A DNA stretch of 64,000 nt from the NCBI RefSeq assembly GCF_900177415.1, contig NZ_FXAF01000006.1:1016001-1080000 (forward strand), written 5' to 3'. The notes beneath the pieces were generated by a model. That model worked only from the letters and a program-made list of their open reading frames with translations, was not told the DNA's origin and did no database searches. Each line of letters begins with the position of its first letter. The first letter of the stretch is position 1. Shown one piece after another: positions 27,852 through 37,771 of the stretch. A program made the translations under genes and the position numbers. The DNA is from Xaviernesmea oryzae. GTDB taxonomy: Bacteria > Pseudomonadota > Alphaproteobacteria > Rhizobiales > Rhizobiaceae.

Positions 27852-29213
27852 ATGAAGGCATCATTTTGGATCGGCACGGCGCTCGCGGTTTTGATCGCCG
27901 GCGGCGCCGGTGCCCAGGAGTTGAAATTTCCGCCGGGGCAGGATTCGCGTTTCAATTGGAAGAGCTATGAGGATTTCAAGGCCGCCCATGCGGATCTGAA
28001 GGGACAGGGCCTGACCCTGTTCGGCCCCTGGCGCGGTGAAGACGAGATCCTGTTCAACAGCGTGCTCGCCTATTTCAATGCGGCGACCGGCGTCGACGGC
28101 CGTTATTCCTCCTCGGAAAACTACGAACAGCAGATCGTCATCGATACCCAGGCCGGCTCGCCTCCGAATATCGCCATCATTCCGCAGCCCGGTCTTCTGA
28201 CGGACCTTGCCGCCAAGGGGTTTCTCACCCCGCTCGGCGATGAGACCGCGAATTGGGTGAAGGAGAACTACGGCGCCGGCCAGTCCTGGGTCGATCTCGG
28301 CATGTATCCGGGCAAGGACGGCAAGACGGCCTACTTCGCCTTCCCGTTCAAGGCCGACCTGAAATCTCTCGTCTGGTATGTCCCCGAAAACTTCGAGGAG
28401 GCCGGTTACGAGGTCCCGAAGACCATGGAGGACCTGATCAAGCTCAGCGACCAGATCGTCGAGGACGGCGGGGTTCCGTGGTGCATCGGTCTGGGCTCCG
28501 GCGGCGCGACCGGCTGGCCGGCGACCGACTGGGTCGAGGACATGATGCTGCGCACGCAGTCTCCCGAGACCTATGACAAATGGGTGAAGAACGACATCAA
28601 GTTCGATGATCCGGCTGTCGTCGGCGCCATCGAGGAATTCGGCAAGTTCGCCAAGAACGAGAAATATGTGAGCGGCGGTGTTGCGGCCGTCGCCTCCACC
28701 GATTTCCGCGACAGCCCGAAGGGCCTCTTCGACATTCCGCCGAAATGCTACCTGCATCACCAGGCGTCGTTCATCTCGTCCTTCTTCCCCCCGGACAAGA
28801 AGCTGGGCACCGATGCGGACTTCTTCTACTTGCCGACCTACGCCTCCAAGCCGGAGCTCGGCACACCGGTTCTCGGCGCCGGCACGCTGATCGCCATCAC
28901 CAGGGATTCGCCTGCCGCACAGGCATTCATCGAATTCCTGAAGACGCCGATCGCCCATGAGGTCTGGATGGCGCAGGCCGCTTTCCTCACGCCGTACAAG
29001 GGCGTCAATCTTGAAGCCTATGCGAACGAGCCGCTGAAGAAGCAGGGGGAAATCCTCACCTCCGCCACCACCTTCCGGTTCGACGCTTCGGACCTGATGC
29101 CGGGCAAGATCGGCGCCGGCGCCTTCTGGACGGGCATGATCGATTATGTCGGCGGCAAGGATGCCAAGACGGTCGCGTCCGATATCCAGAAGGCCTGGGA
29201 CGGCTTGAAGTAA
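27852..29213 (+). CDS. aglE: Alpha-glucoside-binding periplasmic protein AglE
   Basis: Solute-binding protein of the alpha-glucoside (maltose, sucrose, trehalose) ABC importer. The 453-residue protein has a signal peptide that ends near GGAGA-QE (residues 21-23) and the MalE-like extracellular binding protein family 1 fold, with no lipobox. The ATG at 27852 follows GGGAGGG. It heads aglEFGAK in the same order as in S. meliloti, but the LacI-type repressor gene aglR that precedes aglE there is absent here. A hairpin repeat element separates it from aglF. Confidence 0.93.
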   Translation: MKASFWIGTALAVLIAGGAGAQELKFPPGQDSRFNWKSYEDFKAAHADLKGQGLTLFGPWRGEDEILFNSVLAYFNAATGVDGRYSSSENYEQQIVIDTQAGSPPNIAIIPQPGLLTDLAAKGFLTPLGDETANWVKENYGAGQSWVDLGMYPGKDGKTAYFAFPFKADLKSLVWYVPENFEEAGYEVPKTMEDLIKLSDQIVEDGGVPWCIGLGSGGATGWPATDWVEDMMLRTQSPETYDKWVKNDIKFDDPAVVGAIEEFGKFAKNEKYVSGGVAAVASTDFRDSPKGLFDIPPKCYLHHQASFISSFFPPDKKLGTDADFFYLPTYASKPELGTPVLGAGTLIAITRDSPAAQAFIEFLKTPIAHEVWMAQAAFLTPYKGVNLEAYANEPLKKQGEILTSATTFRFDASDLMPGKIGAGAFWTGMIDYVGGKDAKTVASDIQKAWDGLK

Positions 29214-29231
29214 CGGGGGCTTTCCGGATAG

Positions 29232-29308
29232 CCCCTAACCCCGCCTCCGCTTCGCTCGGCGCACCTTCTCCCCGCATGCGGGAGAAGGTTCCGGCAGGCC
29301 GATGAGGG
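29232..29308. repeat. Palindromic intergenic repeat inside the agl operon (aglE-aglF)
   Basis: A 10-bp stem (29263-29272 with 29280-29289, CCTTCTCCC core) lies between flanks reading CCTCCGCTTCGCTCGG and CCGGCAGGCCGATGAGG. The same words occur in the element at 33263-33389, so this is a shorter copy of a dispersed repeat. It sits directly after the binding-protein gene. Confidence 0.8.
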
Positions 29309-29381
29309 ACAATCCGGCGGCTAATGTAGACCTGGCGATGATACATAAGATCCGCAAAGAGCGGAGAATGGAGAGGGGAGC

Positions 29382-30395
29382 ATGATATCGCAGATCGTCT
29401 CGGCCGTCGGCGTCGTCATCGCCGGCGTTTTTGCGTGCGCGCTGTATTACTGGCTCTCCGACAAGCTGCTTCAGATCGTCTTTCCGGTGCCGAAGGAGAA
29501 TGTCCGGGCGGCATCGATCAACCTCAACCGCCGGGCGGTCGTCCGTCCCTGGCTGTTCATGGGGCCGGCGCTGATCCTGCTCGGGGTCTATCTGGTCTAT
29601 CCGGTCGTCGCGACCTTCATCCTGTCCTTCTACGATCGGGGTGGCGTCAATTTCGTCGGCCTTGCGAATTATCGCTGGGCGATTTTCGACGGGCAGTTCC
29701 GCCAGTCGATCTTCAACAACATCCTCTGGCTTGCCGTCGTGCCGGCCGCCTGCACCTTCTTCGGCCTCGTCATCGCCGTGCTGACCGACCGCATCTGGTG
29801 GGGCAACATCGCCAAGAGCCTGGTCTTCATGCCGATGGCGATCTCCTTCGTCGGCGCTTCGGTGATCTGGAAATTCGTCTACGAGTACCGCGGCGGCAAC
29901 GAGACCCAGATCGGCCTCCTGAACGCCATCGTGCAATCCTTCGGCGGCGATCCGCAGGTCTGGATATCGATGCCCTTCTGGAACAACTTCTTCCTGATGG
30001 TCATCCTGATCTGGATCCAGACCGGTTTCGCCATGGTCATCCTTTCGGCGGCGCTGCGCGGCATTCCCGAAGAGACGATCGAAGCGGCCGTCATCGACGG
30101 CGCCAACGGCTGGCAGATCTTCTGGAAGATCATGGTGCCGCAGATCTGGGGGACGATCGCCGTCGTCTGGACGACCATCACCATCCTGGTGCTGAAGGTC
30201 TTCGATATCGTGCTGACCATGACCAACGGCCAATGGAGCACGATGGTGCTGGCGAACCTGATGTTCGACTGGATGTTCCGCGGCGGGGGAGATTCCGGCC
30301 GAAGCGCCGTCATCGCCCTTGTCATCATGGCGGCCGTGACGCCGATCATGATCTGGAACATCCGCCAGGCGAACAAGGAAATGGGGGGACATTGA
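29382..30395 (+). CDS. aglF: Alpha-glucoside ABC transporter permease AglF
   Basis: One of two membrane subunits of the agl importer (MalF type, 337 residues). It has an extra N-terminal membrane helix (residues 5-28), then six more, and the cytoplasmic EAA loop that contacts the ATPase AglK (EETIEAAVIDGANGWQIFWK). The ATG at 29382 follows GGGGAG. It ends one base before aglG begins, so the two permeases are translationally coupled. Confidence 0.94.
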   Translation: MISQIVSAVGVVIAGVFACALYYWLSDKLLQIVFPVPKENVRAASINLNRRAVVRPWLFMGPALILLGVYLVYPVVATFILSFYDRGGVNFVGLANYRWAIFDGQFRQSIFNNILWLAVVPAACTFFGLVIAVLTDRIWWGNIAKSLVFMPMAISFVGASVIWKFVYEYRGGNETQIGLLNAIVQSFGGDPQVWISMPFWNNFFLMVILIWIQTGFAMVILSAALRGIPEETIEAAVIDGANGWQIFWKIMVPQIWGTIAVVWTTITILVLKVFDIVLTMTNGQWSTMVLANLMFDWMFRGGGDSGRSAVIALVIMAAVTPIMIWNIRQANKEMGGH

Positions 30396-30396
30396 G

Positions 30397-31557
30397 ATGA
30401 ACGCTGCCGCCAGCCTCCGCCGCATCGGTCTTCCGCGCCTCGTCGTCCACCTGTCGGTGCTGCTGATCTGCATCATCTGGCTGATCCCGACGCTCGGCAT
30501 CCTCGTCACCTCCTTCCGCGATCCGGCACAGATCACTTCCTCCGGCTGGTGGACCGCGTTCACCAGCGCCTCCCAGACCACGGCGTCGCGATTGGCCGAT
30601 CCGTCCGCTGCCCGGCAGGAAGGTTCGAACTACGTCATCTCCGGCTCGGTCTTCGAGGAAGGGCAGGGCGGAACCGTCAGGGCTTTCGGCACGCGCGTCG
30701 CCGCACCTGCGGAGTTCGAGGCCGGCCAGCCGGCCGATCTCGGAGACGGGGAAACGCTTACCGTCAACGGGGACGGCAGCTATACCTATACGAAGAACGG
30801 CCCGTTCGAAGGCGAGCGCGGCCGGCGTGTCTATCTGCAGGTCGCGACGCCGCCGACCTTCACCACCCAGAACTACAACACCGTGCTCACCTCGCAGGGG
30901 ATCGGCCAGGCCTTCGTCAATTCGCTGACTGTCGCCATTCCTTCGACCATCATCCCGATCCTGATCGCGGCCTTCGCGGCCTATGCGCTCTCCTGGATGG
31001 AGTTTCCCGGCCGGGCCCTGATCATCGCCATGGTGGTGGGGCTGATCGTCGTGCCGCTGCAGATGTCGCTCATCCCGCTGCTCAGGATGTACAACGAGAT
31101 CGGCGCCTTCTTCGGCGTGCCGTCGAGAAGCTATGCCGGTATCTGGCTCGCGCATTCCGCTTTCGGCATGCCGCTCGCCATCTATCTCCTGCGCAATTAC
31201 ATCGCCGGCCTGCCGAAGGAGATCATCGAATCTGCCCGCGTGGACGGCGCGAGCGATTTCGAGATTTTCGTCAAGATTATCCTCCCGCTGTCCTTTCCGG
31301 CTCTTGCGTCCTTCTCGATCTTTCAGTTCCTGTGGACCTGGAACGACCTCCTCGTCGCCATGGTCTTCCTCGGGACCAACAGGGAACAGCTCGTCCTGAC
31401 CGGCGCCTTGAACGCGCTTTTAGGCTCGATGGGCGGAAGGTGGGAAATTCTGACGGCTTCGGCCTTCATCTCCATTCTTGTGCCGCTTTTGGTGTTTTTT
31501 GGCTTGCAGCGATATCTCGTCCGCGGGCTGCTCGCCGGCTCGGTCAAGGGCGGCTGA
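30397..31557 (+). CDS. aglG: Alpha-glucoside ABC transporter permease AglG
   Basis: Second membrane subunit (MalG type, 386 residues). A membrane helix at about 14-35 is followed by a periplasmic insert of about 125 residues (50-170), longer than in MalG, then five helices. The EAA loop reads KEIIESARVDGASDFEIFVK and the C-terminus ends RGLLAGSVKGG, as usual for this subfamily. The ATG at 30397 follows GAGATG at the end of aglF. Confidence 0.94.
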   Translation: MNAAASLRRIGLPRLVVHLSVLLICIIWLIPTLGILVTSFRDPAQITSSGWWTAFTSASQTTASRLADPSAARQEGSNYVISGSVFEEGQGGTVRAFGTRVAAPAEFEAGQPADLGDGETLTVNGDGSYTYTKNGPFEGERGRRVYLQVATPPTFTTQNYNTVLTSQGIGQAFVNSLTVAIPSTIIPILIAAFAAYALSWMEFPGRALIIAMVVGLIVVPLQMSLIPLLRMYNEIGAFFGVPSRSYAGIWLAHSAFGMPLAIYLLRNYIAGLPKEIIESARVDGASDFEIFVKIILPLSFPALASFSIFQFLWTWNDLLVAMVFLGTNREQLVLTGALNALLGSMGGRWEILTASAFISILVPLLVFFGLQRYLVRGLLAGSVKGG

Positions 31558-31584
31558 GCAACCTCGAACACAATAGGATTCTGA

Positions 31585-33240
31585 ATGAGCATTTCCGCAG
31601 AAGCTTCCGCAGCGCCGGACAAGGACTGGTGGCGCGGAGCCGTTATTTATCAAATTTACCCCCGTTCTTTTCAGGATTCGAATGGCGATGGCATCGGCGA
31701 TCTCAAAGGCATTACCGCGCGTCTGCCGCATGTGGCCGCGCTGGGCGCCGACGCCATCTGGATCTCCCCTTTCTTCCCGTCGCCGATGCGTGATTTCGGC
31801 TACGACGTTTCGAACTACACCGATGTCGATCCGATGTTCGGCTCGCTTTCGGATTTCGACGGGCTGATCGCCGAAGCCCATCGGCTCGGCATCAAGGTGA
31901 TGATCGATCTTGTGATGTCGCACAGCTCCGACCAGCATCCCTGGTTCATCGAAAGCCGGTCGAGCCGCTTCAATCCCAAGGCGGACTGGTATGTCTGGGC
32001 CGATGCCAAGCCGGACGGCACGCCGCCCAACAACTGGTTGTCGATCTTCGGCGGGTCCGCCTGGGCGTGGGACCCGACCCGCATGCAGTATTACATGCAC
32101 AACTTCCTGACCTCGCAGCCGGACCTGAACCTCCACAATGCCGAGGTTCAGGACGCATTGCTCGACATGACCCGCTTCTGGCTGAAGCGCGGCGTCGACG
32201 GCTTCCGGCTTGATACCATCAACTTCTATTTCCACGACAAGGAACTGCGCGACAACCCGGCGCTGGAGCCCTCCCGGCGCAACGCCTCGACGGCCCCGGC
32301 CGTCAATCCCTACAACTTCCAGGAACATCTCTACGACAAGAACCGCCCGGAGAACCTGGAGTTCCTGAAGCGCTTCCGCGCCGTGCTGGACGAGTTTCCG
32401 GCGATCGCGGCGGTCGGCGAAGTGGGCGACAGCCAGCGCGGCCTCGAAATCGTCGGGGAATACACGTCCGGCAACGACAAGATGCACATGTGCTACGCCT
32501 TCGAGTTCCTGGCCCCCGATCCGCTGGTGCCGTTGCGGGTCGTCGATGTCCAGAATGCCTTTTCCGCCGCCGCGCCCGACGGCTGGGCCTGCTGGGCTTT
32601 CTCGAACCACGACGTGGTGCGCCACGTCAGCCGCTGGGGGCAGGACGTTCTTGACCGCGACAGCTACGCCAAGATGGTCTCCGCCATCCTGATGACGCAG
32701 CGCGGTTCCGTCTGCATCTATCAGGGCGAGGAACTGGGCTTGACCGAAGCGGATATCGCCTATGCCGACCTGCAGGACCCTTACGGCATCCAGTTCTGGC
32801 CGGAGTTCAAGGGACGAGATGGCTGCCGCACGCCGATGGTCTGGGACGCGCAGGCGCTGCAGGCGGGGTTCTCGACCGCTGAAAAGACCTGGCTGCCGAT
32901 CCCGGTCGAGCACCAGCTCCGTGCGGTCAGCGCCCAATATGGCGATCCGGCCTCGGTGCTGGAGCAATATCGCCGCTTCCTGGCTTTCCGCAAGCAGCAT
33001 CCGGCTTTCGTCAAAGGTGATATCCTGTTCCTGCCTGAAGACGGTTCGGTGCTGGGCTACAAGCGGCAGTATGGCAACGAGACGGTGCTTTGCCTGTTCA
33101 ACATGGGTGCTGCGCCGGCCGCGGCCGATCTGCCGATCGGTGATTGGGATGTGCTGACCGGCCACGGTTTTGAAAGCGGGCTGGAAGATAGAAGCGTGAC
33201 GTTGCCTGCTTGGGGGGCGTTCTTCGCCCGCCATGTTTGA
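31585..33240 (+). CDS. aglA: Cytoplasmic alpha-glucosidase AglA (GH13)
   Basis: Hydrolyses imported alpha-glucosides to glucose. The 551-residue protein is a GH13 enzyme: nucleophile Asp210 in GFRLDTINF, acid/base Glu279 in AVGEVGDS, and the stabilising Asp343 in FSNHDVVR; region I reads DLVMSHSSDQHPWF. No signal peptide is seen, so it acts in the cytosol after uptake by AglEFGK. It starts 27 bases after aglG. The glucose formed would enter the Entner-Doudoroff route encoded nearby by zwf, pgl and edd. Confidence 0.95.
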   Translation: MSISAEASAAPDKDWWRGAVIYQIYPRSFQDSNGDGIGDLKGITARLPHVAALGADAIWISPFFPSPMRDFGYDVSNYTDVDPMFGSLSDFDGLIAEAHRLGIKVMIDLVMSHSSDQHPWFIESRSSRFNPKADWYVWADAKPDGTPPNNWLSIFGGSAWAWDPTRMQYYMHNFLTSQPDLNLHNAEVQDALLDMTRFWLKRGVDGFRLDTINFYFHDKELRDNPALEPSRRNASTAPAVNPYNFQEHLYDKNRPENLEFLKRFRAVLDEFPAIAAVGEVGDSQRGLEIVGEYTSGNDKMHMCYAFEFLAPDPLVPLRVVDVQNAFSAAAPDGWACWAFSNHDVVRHVSRWGQDVLDRDSYAKMVSAILMTQRGSVCIYQGEELGLTEADIAYADLQDPYGIQFWPEFKGRDGCRTPMVWDAQALQAGFSTAEKTWLPIPVEHQLRAVSAQYGDPASVLEQYRRFLAFRKQHPAFVKGDILFLPEDGSVLGYKRQYGNETVLCLFNMGAAPAAADLPIGDWDVLTGHGFESGLEDRSVTLPAWGAFFARHV

Positions 33241-33262
33241 AAAGGGAAAGTGCGTGTCGAGA

Positions 33263-33389
33263 CCCCCCTCACCCGGCCTCCGCTTTGCTCGGCCACCCTC
33301 TCCCCAAGGGGAGAGGAGGGAATAGCGATGGCGCGGCATGGCTCTTCTCCCCAGCGGGGAGAAGGTGCCGGCAGGCGGATGAGGGGGAA
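33263..33389. repeat. Palindromic intergenic repeat inside the agl operon (aglA-aglK)
   Basis: Outer arms CCCCCTCA and TGAGGGGG bracket two hairpins: CCTCTCCCC-AA-GGGGAGAGG (33297-33316) and CTTCTCCCC-AGC-GGGGAGAAG (33344-33364). Flanking words match the element at 29232-29308. It is typical of dispersed rhizobial intergenic repeats and lies between two genes of one operon. Confidence 0.85.
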
Positions 33390-33430
33390 CCGCGAATAAA
33401 GACATTTATGAGGAAAAGGGGAGGAAAATC

Positions 33431-34519
33431 ATGGCTGGCGTCGTTATGAAGGATATCCGCAAGGCTTATGGCCAGGTGAAGGTGCTGCATGGCATCGACC
33501 TGGACATCAAGCAGGGCGAGTTCGTGGTCTTCGTCGGTCCTTCGGGCTGCGGCAAGTCCACGCTTCTGCGCATGATATCCGGGCTTGAGAGCATCACCGG
33601 CGGCGAGATGTATATCGACGGCCAGCTCGTGAACGAGGTGCCGCCGTCCCGGCGCGGCATTGCCATGGTTTTCCAGTCCTATGCGCTCTATCCGCATATG
33701 ACGGTCTACGACAACATGGCCTTCGGCATGCGGATCGCCCGCGAGAGCAGGGACGAGATCGATCGCCGGGTCCGCTCGGCGGCGGAGATCCTCCAGCTCA
33801 CGCCCTATCTCGACCGCCTGCCGAAGGCGCTGTCGGGCGGTCAGCGGCAGCGCGTCGCGATCGGCCGCGCCATCTGCCGCGACCCCAAGGTCTTCCTGTT
33901 CGACGAGCCGCTGTCGAACCTCGATGCGGCGCTGCGCGTCGCGACCCGCATCGAGATCGCCAAGCTCAAGGAGCAGATGCCGGACACGACGATGATCTAC
34001 GTGACCCACGACCAGGTGGAGGCCATGACGCTTGCCGACCGCATCGTCGTGCTTTCGGCCGGCCGCATCGAGCAGGTCGGCGCTCCGCTGGAACTCTACG
34101 AGCGTCCGCAGAACCTCTTCGTGGCCCGCTTCATAGGCTCGCCCGCGATGAACATCATCCCGGCGACCGTCACCGGGACAGGCGAGGCGACCATGGTTTC
34201 GATGAAGGGCGGCAAATCGGTGCGCGTGCCGGTGGCGACCGGTACCTCCGAAAAAGGCAAGGCGGCAAGCTTCGGCGTGCGCCCGGAAGACCTTTCGGTC
34301 GCGACGGGCGAGGATTACCTCTTCGAAGGGCGGATTTCCATCGTCGAGGCGCTCGGCGAGGTGACGCTGCTCTATATAGAGGGCCTCGCCGATCGCGAGC
34401 CGATCATTGCCAAGATCCCCGGCATTCTGGATGTAACGAAGGGCGAGACGATACGCTTTTCGGCCGATCCGAGGAAGCTGCACCTTTTCGATGCGGAAGG
34501 TAAGACTTTTCGCATCTGA
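33431..34519 (+). CDS. aglK: Alpha-glucoside ABC transporter ATPase AglK
   Basis: ATP-binding subunit (362 residues, MalK/UgpC type). Walker A GPSGCGKST lies at residues 36-44, followed by the Q-loop (FQSYALYPHM), signature LSGGQRQRVAIGRA, Walker B VFLFDEPLSNLD and the switch His in YVTHDQVEAM. The C-terminal regulatory TOBE-type domain (about 235-360) is present. It is separated from aglA by a repeat element but keeps the operon order of S. meliloti. Confidence 0.94.
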   Translation: MAGVVMKDIRKAYGQVKVLHGIDLDIKQGEFVVFVGPSGCGKSTLLRMISGLESITGGEMYIDGQLVNEVPPSRRGIAMVFQSYALYPHMTVYDNMAFGMRIARESRDEIDRRVRSAAEILQLTPYLDRLPKALSGGQRQRVAIGRAICRDPKVFLFDEPLSNLDAALRVATRIEIAKLKEQMPDTTMIYVTHDQVEAMTLADRIVVLSAGRIEQVGAPLELYERPQNLFVARFIGSPAMNIIPATVTGTGEATMVSMKGGKSVRVPVATGTSEKGKAASFGVRPEDLSVATGEDYLFEGRISIVEALGEVTLLYIEGLADREPIIAKIPGILDVTKGETIRFSADPRKLHLFDAEGKTFRI

Positions 34520-34643
34520 AGGATAACCGGTCGTTCACTATATTCGGGCAAGAGTTGGCCGCAGTTGTTCCAAAGCTAGACTTCAAAACGCTCTGTTAAA
34601 GTTCGCCGGCTAGCTTTTTCTTATTAAGAGAAGGAGGGATGTC

Positions 34644-35054
34644 GTGGGTGCGGCTCCAGATAACAAAAAGCACTTTTTGAACAAGGAAGAGTCTTTCATG
34701 TACGACCGGGAAAACCGGTTCAAGATGGAAGACACGATGAACAACGCGCGTATCGAGTACACGGAGAAGGGCGTGATGAACATGGCGCAGCGCCGCTGCG
34801 ACATACTGCGCATCTCCCGGAGCGGCGCCGTCATCGGCATTCTCACGCAGTACAACCTGCCGCAGCAGTTTTACCTCGATATCCCGGATGCCCGCATCAC
34901 CAAGATCGGCTGCCTGCTGATGAAGACCTTTGCCAACAATACGATCGAGGTCCGCTTCCTCCGCCTGCTGTCCGAGAAGGAGATGAACCGCATCTTCGTC
35001 TTTTCCACGCATCCGAACCACAAGGATCGAACGATCGACATCCGGGCCTGGTAA
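34644..35054 (+). CDS. PilZ-like domain protein (degenerate)
   Basis: A 136-residue cytosolic protein. The segment RRCDILRISRSGAVIGI, followed by short beta strands (QQFYLDIPDARITKIGCLL), resembles a PilZ domain, which binds cyclic di-GMP, but the arginine pair and the D/N-x-S-x-x-G motif are imperfect, so nucleotide binding is doubtful. I chose the GTG at 34644 because a strong AAGGAGGG lies five bases upstream; an internal ATG at 34698 has a weaker AAGGAAG. It stands alone between aglK and edd with a terminator after it. Confidence 0.7.
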   Translation: MGAAPDNKKHFLNKEESFMYDRENRFKMEDTMNNARIEYTEKGVMNMAQRRCDILRISRSGAVIGILTQYNLPQQFYLDIPDARITKIGCLLMKTFANNTIEVRFLRLLSEKEMNRIFVFSTHPNHKDRTIDIRAW

Positions 35055-35080
35055 GGTAAACGGACGATTTCCAAGCAACG

Positions 35081-35105
35081 AAGGGCGGCCCAAGCCGCCC
35101 TTTTT
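35081..35105 (+). terminator. Terminator after the PilZ-like gene
   Basis: AAGGGCGGC (35081-35089) pairs with GCCGCCCTT (35094-35102) over CCAA and ends in a T run (TTTTT, 35101-35105). It lies between converging genes; the minus-strand side lacks a good T run. Confidence 0.88.
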
Positions 35106-35109
35106 GCGT

Positions 35110-36927
<1,818 letters not shown>

Positions 36928-37049
36928 GGTCTTGTCCTCTTTGGTCAACCCCGGCTTGGGAGAGGCCGCGGACCTTCGACAAGGCCCTTAAGCCACCGGG
37001 ATTGCTCCTATTGAAAATCCGGTGCCGGAAGCGCCGGGAGCGTGGGCCC

Positions 37050-37748
37050 TTACGGCGCCCAGTAGATCTGAAGCGGCGAAACGGCGCGGTTCAGCACGGC
37101 GCGGATCGGCATTTCGGCCTCGTCGGAGCCGGCCTTCGCCTTTATGAGCACGTCCTTCTTGCCCTGTCCTTCGATATGGAGCGCCAGCAGGCGGGCATCC
37201 GAAAGGCTGGCGAAGGAGAAGGTCAGCCGCTCTTCGCCGGCTCCTTCCGCCTCCATGGTCAGCACGCCGCGCGGGCCGGAAAGGTCGAGCGCTCGCTGCA
37301 GATTGTTGCCGTGGGGGAAGAACGAGGCGGTGTGGCCGTCCGTTCCCATGCCGAGGATCGCCACGTCGAAGGGGTTGCCGATGCGGGCGGCCTTTTCCGT
37401 CGCCATGCGTGCTGCCTCCTCGATCGAGGAACAGTCGTAATAGAGCGGGATGAAATTCGCGGCCGCTGCCTTGTCCCTCAAAAGATGCGTTGCGACCAGG
37501 AGATGGTTGGAACGCGGATTGTCGGCCGGCACGAAGCGCTCGTCGACCAGCGTCACCGTCACCTTGCTCCAGTCGATGTCGCGGGTCGAAAGCGTTTCGA
37601 AGAACCTCTTCGGCGTCGAGCCGCCCGAGACGGCAAGCGAGGCAGAGCCCCGCTCCTCGATCGCGGCGGCAAGGCATGCCGCGACCTCGTCCGCCAAGGC
37701 GGCGGCGAGTGCTGCTGCATCCGGAAATTCATGCATGTTCGCGGTCAT
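37050..37748 (-). CDS. pgl: 6-Phosphogluconolactonase Pgl
   Basis: Hydrolyses 6-phosphogluconolactone to 6-phosphogluconate. The 232-residue protein is of the SugarP_isomerase/NagB-related type, with AVSGGSTPKRFFETL near residue 40, TLVDERFVP and ILGMGTDGHTASFFPHG. It lies 23 bases downstream of zwf, whose product it uses. Confidence 0.95.
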   Translation of the reverse strand: MTANMHEFPDAAALAAALADEVAACLAAAIEERGSASLAVSGGSTPKRFFETLSTRDIDWSKVTVTLVDERFVPADNPRSNHLLVATHLLRDKAAAANFIPLYYDCSSIEEAARMATEKAARIGNPFDVAILGMGTDGHTASFFPHGNNLQRALDLSGPRGVLTMEAEGAGEERLTFSFASLSDARLLALHIEGQGKKDVLIKAKAGSDEAEMPIRAVLNRAVSPLQIYWAP

Positions 37749-37771
37749 TGCCTTTTCTCAACCTTAGCGCC

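Noticed and set aside
31420-33405. A 661-codon frame antisense to aglG and aglA
   Set aside because: The GH13 catalytic residues are on the plus strand; the antisense frame ends within the dispersed repeat.
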